Assembly (NCBI RefSeq): GCF_014851865.1
Contig: NZ_JACVAM010000006.1
Location: 214,681 to 278,680 of the forward strand
Length of the DNA: 64,000 bases
Origin: Pseudomonas sp. PDM16
GTDB lineage: Bacteria; Pseudomonadota; Gammaproteobacteria; Pseudomonadales; Pseudomonadaceae
Direction of reading: 5' to 3'
The notes below the pieces were generated by a model that did not search any database, had not been told where the DNA came from, and was given only the letters and a program-made list of their open reading frames with translations. Both the position numbers and the translations under genes were made by a program. Shown piece by piece: positions 7,451 through 15,564 of this stretch. How positions within the stretch are numbered: the stretch's first letter is position 1; each line of letters starts with the position of its first letter.

Positions 7451-8938
7451 ATGAAGCAGCAATCGGGAGTCAGCTATACAACGGTCGATCAGACCTACTT
7501 CGAGAAACGCGGCCTGCGCCGCTATGCCGGCGTCTGGTCGCTGTGGGCGCTGGGTGTCGGCGCGGTGATCTCCGGCCATTTTTCCGGCTGGAACTTCGGC
7601 CTGGCCAATGGCTGGGGCAGCATGCTGATCGCCGCCATCATCATCGCCATCATGTACCTGGGGCTGACCTTCTCCCTGGCGGAGATGTCGCCGGCCCTGC
7701 CCCACACCGGCGGCGCCTATTCCTTCGCCCGCAGCGCCATGGGCCCCTGGGGTGGCTTCCTCACCGGCCTGGCGGAGAACGTCGAGTACGTGCTCACCCC
7801 GGCGGTGATCGTGTTCTTCATCGGTAGCTACATGGGCAGCATCTTCGGTACGCCCAGCGAGTACCAGCCGCTGTGGTGGATCGGCTTCTACGTGGTGTTC
7901 ATCTGGCTCAATGTGATCGGCGTGGAGCTCTCGTTCAAGGTCACCCTGGTGGTTACCCTGCTTGCGCTGTCGTGCCTGGTAGTGTTCTGGATCAGCGCCA
8001 TCCCGCACATCGACTTCAACCGCTTTGCCATGAACGTCGGCCCGGGCGGCGTCGAACTGCCGGAAGGCAACGGCCCATTCCTGCCCAATGGCCTGCTCGG
8101 CGTGCTGGCGGCCATGCCCTTCGCGGTCTGGCTGTTCCTCGCCATCGAGCAGCTGCCGCTGGCGGCGGAGGAATCGGTCGACCCGAAGCGCGACATGCCC
8201 AAGGGCATCATCCTCGGCATGTTCACCCTGATCCTCTCGGCCTTCATGATCCTCTGGCTGAACCCGGCAGTGACCAGCGTCGGCGCCCACGCCCTGGGCT
8301 CGTCCGGCGAACCGCTGCTGGACGGCTTCAAGGCCATCTACGGTGATGACATCGCCAAGCTGCTGGCGCTGGTGGCAGTGCTCGGTCTGATCGCCAGTTT
8401 CCACACCATCATCTTCGCCATGGGCCGGCAGATCTACTCGCTGAGCCGCGCCGGCTACTTCCTGCCATGGCTGTCGATCACCCACGGCCAACGCAAGACG
8501 CCGTACATGGCCATGCTGATCGGCAGCCTGATGGCGCTGGCGGTGATGATGACCCTGTGGTTCATCTTCGGTGAGGAGAAAGGTGGCGCGGTGATCGGCG
8601 GCACCCTGCTCAACATGGCGGTGTTTGGCGCCATGTTCTCCTACTTCATGCAGGCCCTGTCGTTCATCCTGCTGCGCCGCAAGATGCCCGACATCGAGCG
8701 CCCCTACCGCAGCCCGCTGGGCGTGCCGGGTGCGGTGCTGACCATGCTGATCGCCGCCGTAACCCTGTACTTCCAGCTCACTGGCGATCCGGCCTACACC
8801 CTCGGCGTGTTCTGGGTGGCGGTCTGGTTCGGCATCGGCATCACCTACTTCGCCATCGTCGGCCGCCACCGCCTGATCCTCTCGCCAGAAGAGGAATTCG
8901 CCATGGAACAGCGCGAAAAGAACAAAACCAATAACTGA
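7451..8938 (+). CDS. APC-family permease, ethanolamine-permease type
   Basis: A 495-residue inner-membrane amino acid-polyamine-organocation transporter with about 12 hydrophobic segments. The start region (TYFEKRGLRRYAGVWSLWA, then GVGAVISGHFSGWNFGLANG) and SLAEMSPALPHTGGAYSFAR are the consensus of the Eat ethanolamine permease group. The ATG at 7451 follows AGGAGAGG; upstream in-frame sequence is probably leader. The stop is within about 50 bp of the ligase start, so it probably opens a four-gene operon with the ligase and the two dehydrogenases, and imports their substrate. Ethanolamine itself is not certain: no EutBC ammonia-lyase is nearby, so another amino alcohol or amine is equally possible. 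Confidence 0.8.
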   Translation: MKQQSGVSYTTVDQTYFEKRGLRRYAGVWSLWALGVGAVISGHFSGWNFGLANGWGSMLIAAIIIAIMYLGLTFSLAEMSPALPHTGGAYSFARSAMGPWGGFLTGLAENVEYVLTPAVIVFFIGSYMGSIFGTPSEYQPLWWIGFYVVFIWLNVIGVELSFKVTLVVTLLALSCLVVFWISAIPHIDFNRFAMNVGPGGVELPEGNGPFLPNGLLGVLAAMPFAVWLFLAIEQLPLAAEESVDPKRDMPKGIILGMFTLILSAFMILWLNPAVTSVGAHALGSSGEPLLDGFKAIYGDDIAKLLALVAVLGLIASFHTIIFAMGRQIYSLSRAGYFLPWLSITHGQRKTPYMAMLIGSLMALAVMMTLWFIFGEEKGGAVIGGTLLNMAVFGAMFSYFMQALSFILLRRKMPDIERPYRSPLGVPGAVLTMLIAAVTLYFQLTGDPAYTLGVFWVAVWFGIGITYFAIVGRHRLILSPEEEFAMEQREKNKTNN

Positions 8939-8991
8939 TGAGCCCAGGCCGCACCCACGGGCGCGGCCGACCTTTTCCGGAGACCAACGGA

Positions 8992-10359
8992 ATGACTGCC
9001 CACCTGACCCTGGCCGGCCTGCGCGAACTCGCCGTGGCCGGCAAGATCGATACCGTATTGGCCTGCATGGTCGACATGCAGGGCCGCCTGATCGGCAAGC
9101 GCTTCCAGGTCGAGTTCTTCCTCGACAGCGCCCATGAAGAAACCCACGGCTGCGACTACCTGCTGGCCGACGATATCGACATGGAGCCGGTACCCGGCTA
9201 CGCCGCCGCCAGCTGGAAGCAGGGCTACGGCGATTTCGTGTTCAAGCCCGACCTCTCCACCATGCGCGTGGTGCCCTGGCTGGAAGGCACCGCCCTGGTG
9301 CTGTGCGACGTGCAGGACCATCACCACTACGACCTGCCACACAGCCCGCGCGGCATCCTCAAGCGGCAGATCGCCCGCCTCACTGAGCGCGGCTACAAGG
9401 GCATGTTCGCCTCGGAGCTGGAGTTCTATCTGTTCGACCAGAGCTACGAGAGCATCCACGAGCAGCACTACCAGAACCCGAAGACGGCCAACTACTACAT
9501 CGAGGACTACAGCATCCTGCAGACCATCCGCGAGGAGCCGGTGATGCGGGCGATCCGCAAGCACCTGCAGGCCGCCGGCATCCCGGTGGAGAACTCCAAG
9601 GGCGAATGGGGACCCGGCCAGGAGGAGATCAACGTGCGCTACGCCGAGGCGCTGGTGATGGCCGACCGGCACAGCATCATCAAGCACGCCTGCAAGGAGA
9701 TCGCCCTGCTGCAGGGTAAGGCCGTCACCTTCATGGCCAAGTGGAACTACAACCTGGCCGGCTCCAGCAGCCATATCCACAACTCGCTGTTCAGCCTCGA
9801 TGGCGAGCAGGCGCTGTTCCATGACCCGGCCGGCGAATACGGCATGTCCAAGCTGATGCGCCAGTGGGTGGCCGGCCAGCTCAAGTACGCCAGCGACATC
9901 ACCTATTTCCTCGCGCCCTACATCAACTCCTACAAGCGCTTCCAGGCCGGCACCTTTGCCCCCACCCGCTCGGTGTGGAGCTGCGACAACCGCACTGCCG
10001 GCTTCCGCCTGTGCGGCGCCGGCAGCAAGGGCATCCGCATCGAGTGCCGCATCGGCGGCGCTGACCTCAACCCCTACCTGGCCTACGCCGCGCTGATCGC
10101 CGCCGGCCTCGCCGGCATCGACGAGCAACTCGAACTTCCCGAGCCATTCTCCGGCGATGCCTACCAGGACGACGAACTGCCGGAAGTGGCCAAGACCCTG
10201 CGTGGCGCCGCCGACGCCCTCGACCGTTCACAACTGCTGCGCAAGGCCCTGGGCGACGACGTGGTCGAGCACTACCTGCACACCGCGCGCTGGGAGCAGC
10301 TGGAGTACGACCGCCGAGTGACCGACTGGGAACTGCGCCGCGGCTTCGAACGCTACTGA
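8992..10359 (+). CDS. Glutamine synthetase-family gamma-glutamyl-amine ligase (PuuA/GlnA3 type)
   Basis: A 455-residue ligase with the GS catalytic elements: the metal-binding Glu in FASELEFYLF, GPGQEEINVRYAEAL, the SSSHIHNSLF loop, NSYKRFQAGTFAP, and IECRIGGADLNPYLAYAA near the end. The long N-terminal part and overall sequence put it with the non-assimilatory PuuA/IpuC-like enzymes, which couple glutamate to an amine or amino alcohol using ATP. The ATG at 8992 has CCGGAG upstream; an ATG overlapping the permease stop (8938) is less likely. The position between a permease and two dehydrogenases suggests the amine is gamma-glutamylated before its alcohol or aldehyde group is oxidised (inference). 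No PuuD-type hydrolase is seen in the window. Confidence 0.8.
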   Translation: MTAHLTLAGLRELAVAGKIDTVLACMVDMQGRLIGKRFQVEFFLDSAHEETHGCDYLLADDIDMEPVPGYAAASWKQGYGDFVFKPDLSTMRVVPWLEGTALVLCDVQDHHHYDLPHSPRGILKRQIARLTERGYKGMFASELEFYLFDQSYESIHEQHYQNPKTANYYIEDYSILQTIREEPVMRAIRKHLQAAGIPVENSKGEWGPGQEEINVRYAEALVMADRHSIIKHACKEIALLQGKAVTFMAKWNYNLAGSSSHIHNSLFSLDGEQALFHDPAGEYGMSKLMRQWVAGQLKYASDITYFLAPYINSYKRFQAGTFAPTRSVWSCDNRTAGFRLCGAGSKGIRIECRIGGADLNPYLAYAALIAAGLAGIDEQLELPEPFSGDAYQDDELPEVAKTLRGAADALDRSQLLRKALGDDVVEHYLHTARWEQLEYDRRVTDWELRRGFERY

Positions 10360-10372
10360 CAGGGAGAGCAGC

Positions 10373-11761
10373 ATGAACAGCATTCGCCTGATTTCACCGG
10401 TGGACGGCAGCCTCTACGCCGAGCGCGCCATCGCCAGCAGCAGCGCCCTGGAGCAGACCCTGGCCGCCGCCACCCAGGCCCAGCGCGCCTGGCGCGAGCT
10501 ATCTATCGGCCAGCGCACCGTCTATTGCCTGAAGGCGGTGGACGCCATGCTGGCGATGAAGGACGAAATCGTCCCCGAGCTGGCTTGGCAGATGGGCCGC
10601 CCGGTGCGCTTCGGCGCTGGCGAGCTGCGCGGCTTCGAGGAGCGCGCCCGCCATATGATCGGCATAGCCGAAAGCGCCCTGGCCGACGTGGTGCCCGAGC
10701 CCAAGGAAGGCTTTCGCCGCTATATCCGCCGCGAGCCGCTGGGCACCGTGCTGGTGGTGGCGCCGTGGAACTACCCCTACCTGACCGCGGTGAACGCCAT
10801 CATCCCGGCGCTGATGGCCGGCAATGCCGTGCTGCTCAAGCACGCCAGCCAGACCCTGCTGGTCGGCGAGCGCTTCGCCCAAGCCTTCGAGCGCGCCGGG
10901 CTGCCCGCAGGACTGTTCCACAACCTGGTGCTGGACCACGGCCAGACCGCCACCCTGATCGCCTCCGGCCAGGTGCAGCAGGTCAACTTCACCGGCTCGG
11001 TGGAAGGCGGCCGCCTAATGGAGAGCGCCGCCGCCGGCCACTTCATCGGCGTCGGCCTGGAGCTGGGTGGCAAAGACCCGGCCTACGTACGCGCCGATGC
11101 CGACCTCGCCCACGCGGTGGAGAACCTGGTCGACGGCAGCTTCTTCAACTCCGGGCAGAGCTGCTGTGGCATCGAGCGCATCTATGTGGATAAAGCCCTC
11201 TATCCAGCCTTCGTCGAGGGCTTCGTCGAGCTGACCAAGCAGTACGTGCTGGGCAGCCCGCTGGACGAGGCCACCACCCTGGGACCGCTGGTGCGCAACA
11301 GCGCCGCCGAGTTCGTTCGTGGGCAGATCGCCGAAGCCAAAGCCCGCGGCGCCAAGGCGCTGATCGCCCCCTCGCTGTTCGCCGCCGACGCCCCCGGCAC
11401 TGCCTACATGGCGCCGCAGGTGCTGACCGGGGTGAATCACGAGATGGCGGTGATGCGCGACGAGAGCTTCGGCCCGGTGGTCGGCATCATGCCGGTGGAC
11501 GGCGACGCCCACGCCATCGCCCTGATGAACGACAGCCCCTACGGCCTCAGCGCGGCAATCTGGACCGAAGACCTGGGCGCCGCCGAGCGCATCGGCCAGC
11601 AGCTGGAAACCGGCACGGTGTTCATGAACCGCTGCGACTACCTCGACCCGGCCCTGGCCTGGACCGGGGTCAAGCACACCGGGCGTGGCGCCACGCTGTC
11701 GCGCCTGGGCTACGAACACCTGACCCGGCCCAAGTCCTTCCACCTGCGCCAGCAGCTCTGA
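10373..11761 (+). CDS. NAD(P)-dependent aldehyde dehydrogenase
   Basis: A 462-residue ALDH-superfamily enzyme with both catalytic signatures: Glu230 in GLELGGKDP and Cys264 in FNSGQSCCGIE. The cofactor-binding strand is VLVVAPWNYPYLTAVNAIIPAL, and the C-terminal motif is MNRCDYLDPALAWTGVKHTG. It starts 13 bp after the ligase gene, with GGGAGAG upstream. It presumably oxidises the aldehyde produced by the iron-containing alcohol dehydrogenase next door, or a gamma-glutamyl-aminoaldehyde, to the acid. Confidence 0.9.
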   Translation: MNSIRLISPVDGSLYAERAIASSSALEQTLAAATQAQRAWRELSIGQRTVYCLKAVDAMLAMKDEIVPELAWQMGRPVRFGAGELRGFEERARHMIGIAESALADVVPEPKEGFRRYIRREPLGTVLVVAPWNYPYLTAVNAIIPALMAGNAVLLKHASQTLLVGERFAQAFERAGLPAGLFHNLVLDHGQTATLIASGQVQQVNFTGSVEGGRLMESAAAGHFIGVGLELGGKDPAYVRADADLAHAVENLVDGSFFNSGQSCCGIERIYVDKALYPAFVEGFVELTKQYVLGSPLDEATTLGPLVRNSAAEFVRGQIAEAKARGAKALIAPSLFAADAPGTAYMAPQVLTGVNHEMAVMRDESFGPVVGIMPVDGDAHAIALMNDSPYGLSAAIWTEDLGAAERIGQQLETGTVFMNRCDYLDPALAWTGVKHTGRGATLSRLGYEHLTRPKSFHLRQQL

Positions 11762-11773
11762 CAGGAGCCCGCC

Positions 11774-12934
11774 ATGAACAAGACCGCCAACTGGAACTAC
11801 CCGACCTCGGTGCGCTTCGGCGCTGGCCGCATCAAGGAGCTGCCGGAGCTGTGCAAGAGTGTCGGCATGCTGCGCCCGCTGCTGGTCACCGACCGTGGCC
11901 TGGGCAGCGCACCGATCACCACCGCCGCCCTCGACTCGCTCAAGGCGGCCGGCCTCGGCGCCGCGCTGTTCAGCGACCTCAAGCCCAACCCGGTGGAGAG
12001 CAATCTCGACGCCGGCCTGGCCGCCTACCGCGCCGGCAAGCACGACGGCGTGGTCGCCTTCGGCGGCGGCAGCGGCCTGGATATGGGCAAGCTGATCGCC
12101 TTCATGAGTGGCCAGGCCAGGCCCGTGTGGGACTTCGAGGATATCGGCGACTGGTGGACCCGCGCCGACCCGCGCGGCATAGCGCCGGTGATCGCCGTAC
12201 CGACCACCGCCGGTACCGGCTCGGAAGTCGGCCGTGCCGGCATCCTCACCGACGAGCGCAGCCACACCAAACGCATCATCTTCCACCCGCTGATGATGCC
12301 GAAGATCGTCATCAGCGACCCCGAGCTCTCCGTGGGCATGCCGGCCTTCATCACCGCCGGCACCGGCATGGATGCGTTTTCCCACTGCCTGGAGGCCTAC
12401 TGCGCCCCCGGCTTCCACCCCCTGGCCGAAGGCATCGCCGTAGAGGGCATGCGCCTGGTCAAGGGTGCGCTGGTCAGAGCAGTCAAACAGCCGAACGACC
12501 TCGACGCCCGCGCCGACATGCTCGCCGCCGCCGCCATGGGCGCCACCGCCTTCCAGAAAGGGCTTGGCGGCATGCACGCTCTCGCCCACCCGATCGGCGC
12601 GCTGTACGACACCCACCACGGCATGACCAACGCCACGCTGATGCCCTATGTGCTGAAGTTCAACCGCGACGTCATCGAGGAGCGCATCACCCGTCTGGCG
12701 GCCTATCTGCAGCTGGCCAACCCCGGTTTCGACAGCTTCCTCGAACTGGTCCTGCAGCTGCGTAGCGACACCGGTGTGCCGCACAGCCTGGCCGAGCTGG
12801 GCGTCGACGACGGCAAGACCACGCTGATCGCGCAGATGGCAGTGGTCGACCCTTCCGCCGGCGGCAATCCACGGACTCTGACCGAGGCCAACGTGGCCCA
12901 ACTGTTCAGCGATGCCGTACACGGTCGCCTCTGA
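11774..12934 (+). CDS. Iron-containing (group III) alcohol dehydrogenase
   Basis: A 386-residue protein of the Fe-ADH family. The cofactor-binding loop AFGGGSGLDMGKLIAFM is near residues 95-110, and VPTTAGTGSEVGRAGIL follows. The metal-binding Asp/His set is in AGTGMDAFSHCLEAYC, GMHALAHPIGALY and DTHHGMTNA. These residues are all present, so the enzyme should be active. It closes the four-gene operon, 12 bp after the aldehyde dehydrogenase. GC-rich inverted segments CGCCCGG and CCGGGCG (12951-12979) beyond the stop may form a terminator, although no T tract follows. It probably oxidises the hydroxyl group of the imported or glutamylated substrate. Confidence 0.9.
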   Translation: MNKTANWNYPTSVRFGAGRIKELPELCKSVGMLRPLLVTDRGLGSAPITTAALDSLKAAGLGAALFSDLKPNPVESNLDAGLAAYRAGKHDGVVAFGGGSGLDMGKLIAFMSGQARPVWDFEDIGDWWTRADPRGIAPVIAVPTTAGTGSEVGRAGILTDERSHTKRIIFHPLMMPKIVISDPELSVGMPAFITAGTGMDAFSHCLEAYCAPGFHPLAEGIAVEGMRLVKGALVRAVKQPNDLDARADMLAAAAMGATAFQKGLGGMHALAHPIGALYDTHHGMTNATLMPYVLKFNRDVIEERITRLAAYLQLANPGFDSFLELVLQLRSDTGVPHSLAELGVDDGKTTLIAQMAVVDPSAGGNPRTLTEANVAQLFSDAVHGRL

Positions 12935-13004
12935 GCACTGGACGAAAAACCGCCCGGTAGCTGAAGGACGCGCCGGGCGGCGCTCCCGGCGATGACCGAA
13001 CAGC

Positions 13005-13266
13005 TTGTCCACAACTTTGCCCAAGGCTTCTGTGGACAAACTTTTCGTCACAGAAACGGGTTCGGGCTGCACAGAAAACGCCCAGCCCGCTGCAAGCCAC
13101 GGCGGCCGTATGCCTGCCGCTGGAGCGCACAGCTTATCCACAGCAAAGCCCACAGTTACTGTGCCTAACCTGTGACGTAAGTCACTGATCAAGATCGAAA
13201 TTCAACCAACCGCAGGCAAGCCGCGCGGGTTCTGCCCAGGCACCAGCTGCCGACAGCTTATCCACA
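13005..13266. promoter_or_regulatory. Cluster of four DnaA boxes
   Basis: Within the 502-bp gene-free stretch 12935-13436 there are TTGTCCACA at 13005-13013 (+), its inverse at 13031-13039 (-), and perfect TTATCCACA at 13134-13142 (+) and 13258-13266 (+). Further CCCACAG half matches lie between them. TTATCCACA is the strong DnaA-box consensus. No dnaA, dnaN, rpmH or AT-rich unwinding region is next to it, so this is more likely a DnaA titration, reactivation or regulatory locus than the origin. Confidence 0.65.
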
Positions 13267-13436
13267 GCATCACCCACAGCCTCTGGGGGTAAGTTGCAGC
13301 ACTACGTCATTATCCCCAGCGAGATCAAACGCTCGCTTGGATTGCGCTTTCCAGCATCTTTGGGCAGCATCGGGCTGACCGTTGGCACAGCACCTGCAGC
13401 TGCCTACTCACCACTCCACAAACGCCGAGGCCCGCC

Positions 13437-13889
13437 ATGCGCATTGTCCAAGCCACCCTGGAGCACCTGGACCTGCTGACCCCGTTGTTCATCAAGTACC
13501 GTGAGTTCTATGGCGAGCTGCCCTTCCCGGACTCGTCGCGCAAATTCCTCGAGACGCGCATCAAGCGCAAAGAATCAATCATCTACCTGGCCCTGGCCGA
13601 CGACGAGGACAAGCTCCTCGGCTACTGCCAGCTGTTCCCCAGCTACTCCTCGCTGTCGCTCAAGCGCGTGTGGATCCTCAACGACATCTATGTCGCCGAA
13701 GACGCCCGCCGCATGCTGGTCGCCGACCGTCTGCTACAGACCGCCAAGCAGATGGCCAAGGAAACCAACGCCGTGCGCATGCGCGTCGCCACCAGCATCA
13801 GCAACGAAGTGGCGCAGAAGACCTACGAGTCAATCGGCTTCCGCGAAGACACCAAGTTCAAGAACTACACCCTCGAACTGGGCGATTGA
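13437..13889 (+). CDS. GNAT-family N-acetyltransferase
   Basis: A 150-residue single-domain GCN5-related acetyltransferase. The pattern fits: an N-terminal strand (MRIVQATLEHLDLLTPLF), the central RVWILNDIYVAEDARRMLVADRLLQTA stretch corresponding to motif A, where the usual Q/RxxGxG/A pyrophosphate loop is replaced by ARRMLVA, and a C-terminal YESIGFREDTKFKNYTLEL segment of motif B. The ATG follows CCCGCC without a strong ribosome site. It lies immediately upstream of the MtfA-like gene. The acceptor is unknown. The weak motif A is a slight oddity. Confidence 0.8.
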   Translation: MRIVQATLEHLDLLTPLFIKYREFYGELPFPDSSRKFLETRIKRKESIIYLALADDEDKLLGYCQLFPSYSSLSLKRVWILNDIYVAEDARRMLVADRLLQTAKQMAKETNAVRMRVATSISNEVAQKTYESIGFREDTKFKNYTLELGD

Positions 13890-13938
13890 TCAGGCCGGCG
13901 AACGCCTGCGCGCTCGCCGCCCACCCCGAGACAGCTGC

Positions 13939-14757
13939 ATGTGGTCATTCCGCGCCTGGCGCCGCCGGCGCATCCTCTCCCGCTCGCCCTATACCACTCG
14001 CCACTGGCATGAGGCCCGCGCGCGCCTGCCGATCCTCGATGGCCTGAGCGAGGCCGAGGAGCAGCGCCTGTTCCAGCGCGCCATCCTGTTCCTGCATCAC
14101 AAGCGCCTCACCGCCTTGCCCGGCGTCGAGCTGGACGAGAGCGACCGCCTGACCCTGGCCGCCCAGGCCGAGCTGCCGCTGCTACACCTGGCCGAACTCG
14201 ACTGGTACCAGGGCTTCCACGAGATCGTCCTGTACCCGGACGACTTCGTCAGCCCGCAGCGCCACCGTGACGCCAGCGGCATCGAGCACGAGTGGGACGA
14301 CGAGCGCAGTGGCGAAGCCTGGCACCAGGGCCCGGTGATCATGGCCTGGCCCGGTGTGCAGAGCGGTGGCGGCTGGGATGCCTACAACCTGGTGATCCAC
14401 GAGCTGTCGCACAAACTGGACATGCTCAACGGCGACGCCAACGGCCTGCCGCCGCTGCACCGCGACATGCGCATCGGCGACTGGGCCAGCGCCATGCAGG
14501 CCGCCTACGACGAGATGAATGCCGCGCTCGACGCCAATCCCGAGGCGCACACCGCCATCGATCCCTACGCGGCGGAAAACCCGGCCGAGTTCTTCGCCGT
14601 CACCAGCGAATACTTCTTCAGCGCCCCGGACCTGCTGCAGCAGGCCTTCCCCGCCGTCTACCAGCAGCTCGTCGGCTTCTACCGCCAGGACCCGCTGACG
14701 CGCCTGCAACGGCTCCTGGCCGAGCACCCGGACTATCGCGACACGACCAACGGATAA
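13939..14757 (+). CDS. mtfA: MtfA-like zinc metallopeptidase (M90)
   Basis: A 272-residue protein of the MtfA (YeeI) family. In E. coli, MtfA binds the repressor Mlc and has aminopeptidase activity. The zinc-binding HExxH is seen as NLVIHELSHKLDMLNGD, with the downstream Glu in ENPAEFFAVTSEYFF. The N-terminal basic segment (WSFRAWRRRRIL) and FQRAILFLHHKRLTALPGVEL are typical. I chose the ATG at 13939 because the family's conserved sequence begins there; the frame is open further upstream only through out-of-frame overlap with the acetyltransferase gene. Confidence 0.85.
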   Translation: MWSFRAWRRRRILSRSPYTTRHWHEARARLPILDGLSEAEEQRLFQRAILFLHHKRLTALPGVELDESDRLTLAAQAELPLLHLAELDWYQGFHEIVLYPDDFVSPQRHRDASGIEHEWDDERSGEAWHQGPVIMAWPGVQSGGGWDAYNLVIHELSHKLDMLNGDANGLPPLHRDMRIGDWASAMQAAYDEMNAALDANPEAHTAIDPYAAENPAEFFAVTSEYFFSAPDLLQQAFPAVYQQLVGFYRQDPLTRLQRLLAEHPDYRDTTNG

Positions 14758-14791
14758 GTACGCAGGCGTAGTAACGCCCCGGGAATGTGCC

Positions 14792-14797
14792 TATAAT
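14792..14797 (+). promoter_or_regulatory. Predicted -10 element of ppa
   Basis: A perfect TATAAT sits 38 bp before the ppa ATG, preceded by TGTGCC. The -35 position (about 14769-14774, TAGTAA) is far from consensus. An A/T-rich tract (CACTTTTTTTGG) follows in the leader. Confidence 0.45.
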
Positions 14798-14834
14798 CCG
14801 CGCACTTTTTTTGGCCCAACCTGGGGTGTCCACC

Positions 14835-15362
14835 ATGAGCTACAGCAAAGTCCCGGCCGGCAAAGACGTGCCGAACGACATCTACGTCGCCATCGAGATT
14901 CCGGCCAACCACGCGCCGATCAAATACGAAATCGATCACGACACCGACTGCCTGTTCGTCGACCGCTTCATGGCCACCCCGATGTTCTACCCGGCCAACT
15001 ACGGTTTCATCCCGCATACCCTGGCCGACGACGGCGACCCCCTCGACGTGCTGGTCGTGACCCCGTATCCGGTTGCCCCGGGCTCGGTCATCCGCTGCCG
15101 TCCGGTTGGCGTATTGAACATGACCGACGAAGCCGGTGGTGATGCCAAGCTGATCGCCGTGCCGCACGACAAACTGTCCGTAATCTACAAAGACGTACAG
15201 GAATACACCGACCTGCCAGCCCTGCTGCTGGAGCAAATCAAGCACTTCTTCGAGAACTACAAGGATCTCGAGAAGGGCAAGTGGGTCAAGGTCGAAGGCT
15301 GGGGCAACGCTGACGAAGCCCGCCAAGCAATTCTGAAGGCGGTAGCGGCTTACCAAAAATAA
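14835..15362 (+). CDS. ppa: Inorganic pyrophosphatase (family I)
   Basis: A 175-residue soluble pyrophosphatase, the exact size of bacterial family I enzymes. It hydrolyses PPi to phosphate in the cytoplasm, pulling nucleic acid and protein synthesis forward. The signature is present: the Mg-binding DDGDPLDVLVV with three Asp residues, KYEIDHDTDCLFVDR, and MFYPANYGFIPHTL. Translation starts at the MSYSKVPAGK ATG, not the in-frame ATG at 14787, which overlaps the -10 box. A strong intrinsic terminator lies just downstream and forms the left junction of the large island. Confidence 0.96.
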   Translation: MSYSKVPAGKDVPNDIYVAIEIPANHAPIKYEIDHDTDCLFVDRFMATPMFYPANYGFIPHTLADDGDPLDVLVVTPYPVAPGSVIRCRPVGVLNMTDEAGGDAKLIAVPHDKLSVIYKDVQEYTDLPALLLEQIKHFFENYKDLEKGKWVKVEGWGNADEARQAILKAVAAYQK

Positions 15363-15379
15363 GCCAGTACCACCCCCTG

Positions 15380-15405
15380 AAGGCCGGCCACAAGCCGGCC
15401 TTTTT
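15380..15405 (+). terminator. Rho-independent terminator of ppa
   Basis: A 9-bp perfect stem, AAGGCCGGC (15380-15388) with GCCGGCCTT (15394-15402), a CACAA loop and a five-T run. It overlaps the attL repeat. Confidence 0.9.
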
Positions 15406-15410
15406 ATTGC
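15383..15410 (+). repeat. attL: left direct repeat of the genomic island
   Basis: A 28-bp segment with one mismatch to 56107-56134; the last 23 bp (15388-15410, starting CCACAAGCCGG and ending TTTTTATTGC) are identical. It covers the right arm and T tract of the ppa terminator, so ppa keeps a working terminator after insertion. The integrase gene begins 155 bp inside. Confidence 0.8.
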
Positions 15411-15514
15411 CCAGAGAAATCCAGTAAAATCCATAAATCCTAGATAAATAGGGCATCTGATCCTATTATCGATCCAAGAGCATCCAGCAACGACCAGCAG
15501 AATCCTGACCAAAA

Positions 15515-15549
15515 GTGTGGGTCAGAGTGTGGGTCCAAGGGTGTGGGTC
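15515..15549 (+). repeat. Three GTGTGGGTC repeats upstream of the integrase (possible arm sites)
   Basis: GTGTGGGTC occurs at 15515-15523, 15527-15535 and 15541-15549, with 12- and 14-bp periodicity, between attL and the integrase start. Near-copies lie beside attR (GTGTGGGGC 56031-56039, GTATGGGTC 56043-56051). Position and repetition suggest integrase or excisionase arm-type binding sites, possibly overlapping the int promoter. Confidence 0.5.
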
Positions 15550-15564
15550 AGATAGAGGTGATGT

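Noticed and set aside
7235..8869. A 544-codon minus-strand frame opposite the permease gene
   Set aside because: Antisense shadow of a high-GC gene; the His/Gln/Asp-rich composition is typical of such shadows, while the plus strand encodes a clear APC permease.
11015..13192. A 725-codon minus-strand frame opposite the dehydrogenases
   Set aside because: The Gly/Val/His/Ala-rich translation is the shadow of two well-supported enzymes.
13005..13266. Chromosomal origin (oriC)
   Set aside because: No dnaA, dnaN, gyrB, rpmH or rnpA gene and no AT-rich unwinding element nearby.
12906..13436. Short frames across the DnaA-box region
   Set aside because: They arise from high GC content; the TTATCCACA boxes explain the conserved look of the sequence better.
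15515..15549. CRISPR-like array
   Set aside because: The three 9-bp repeats are spaced by only 3-5 bp, without spacers or cas genes.
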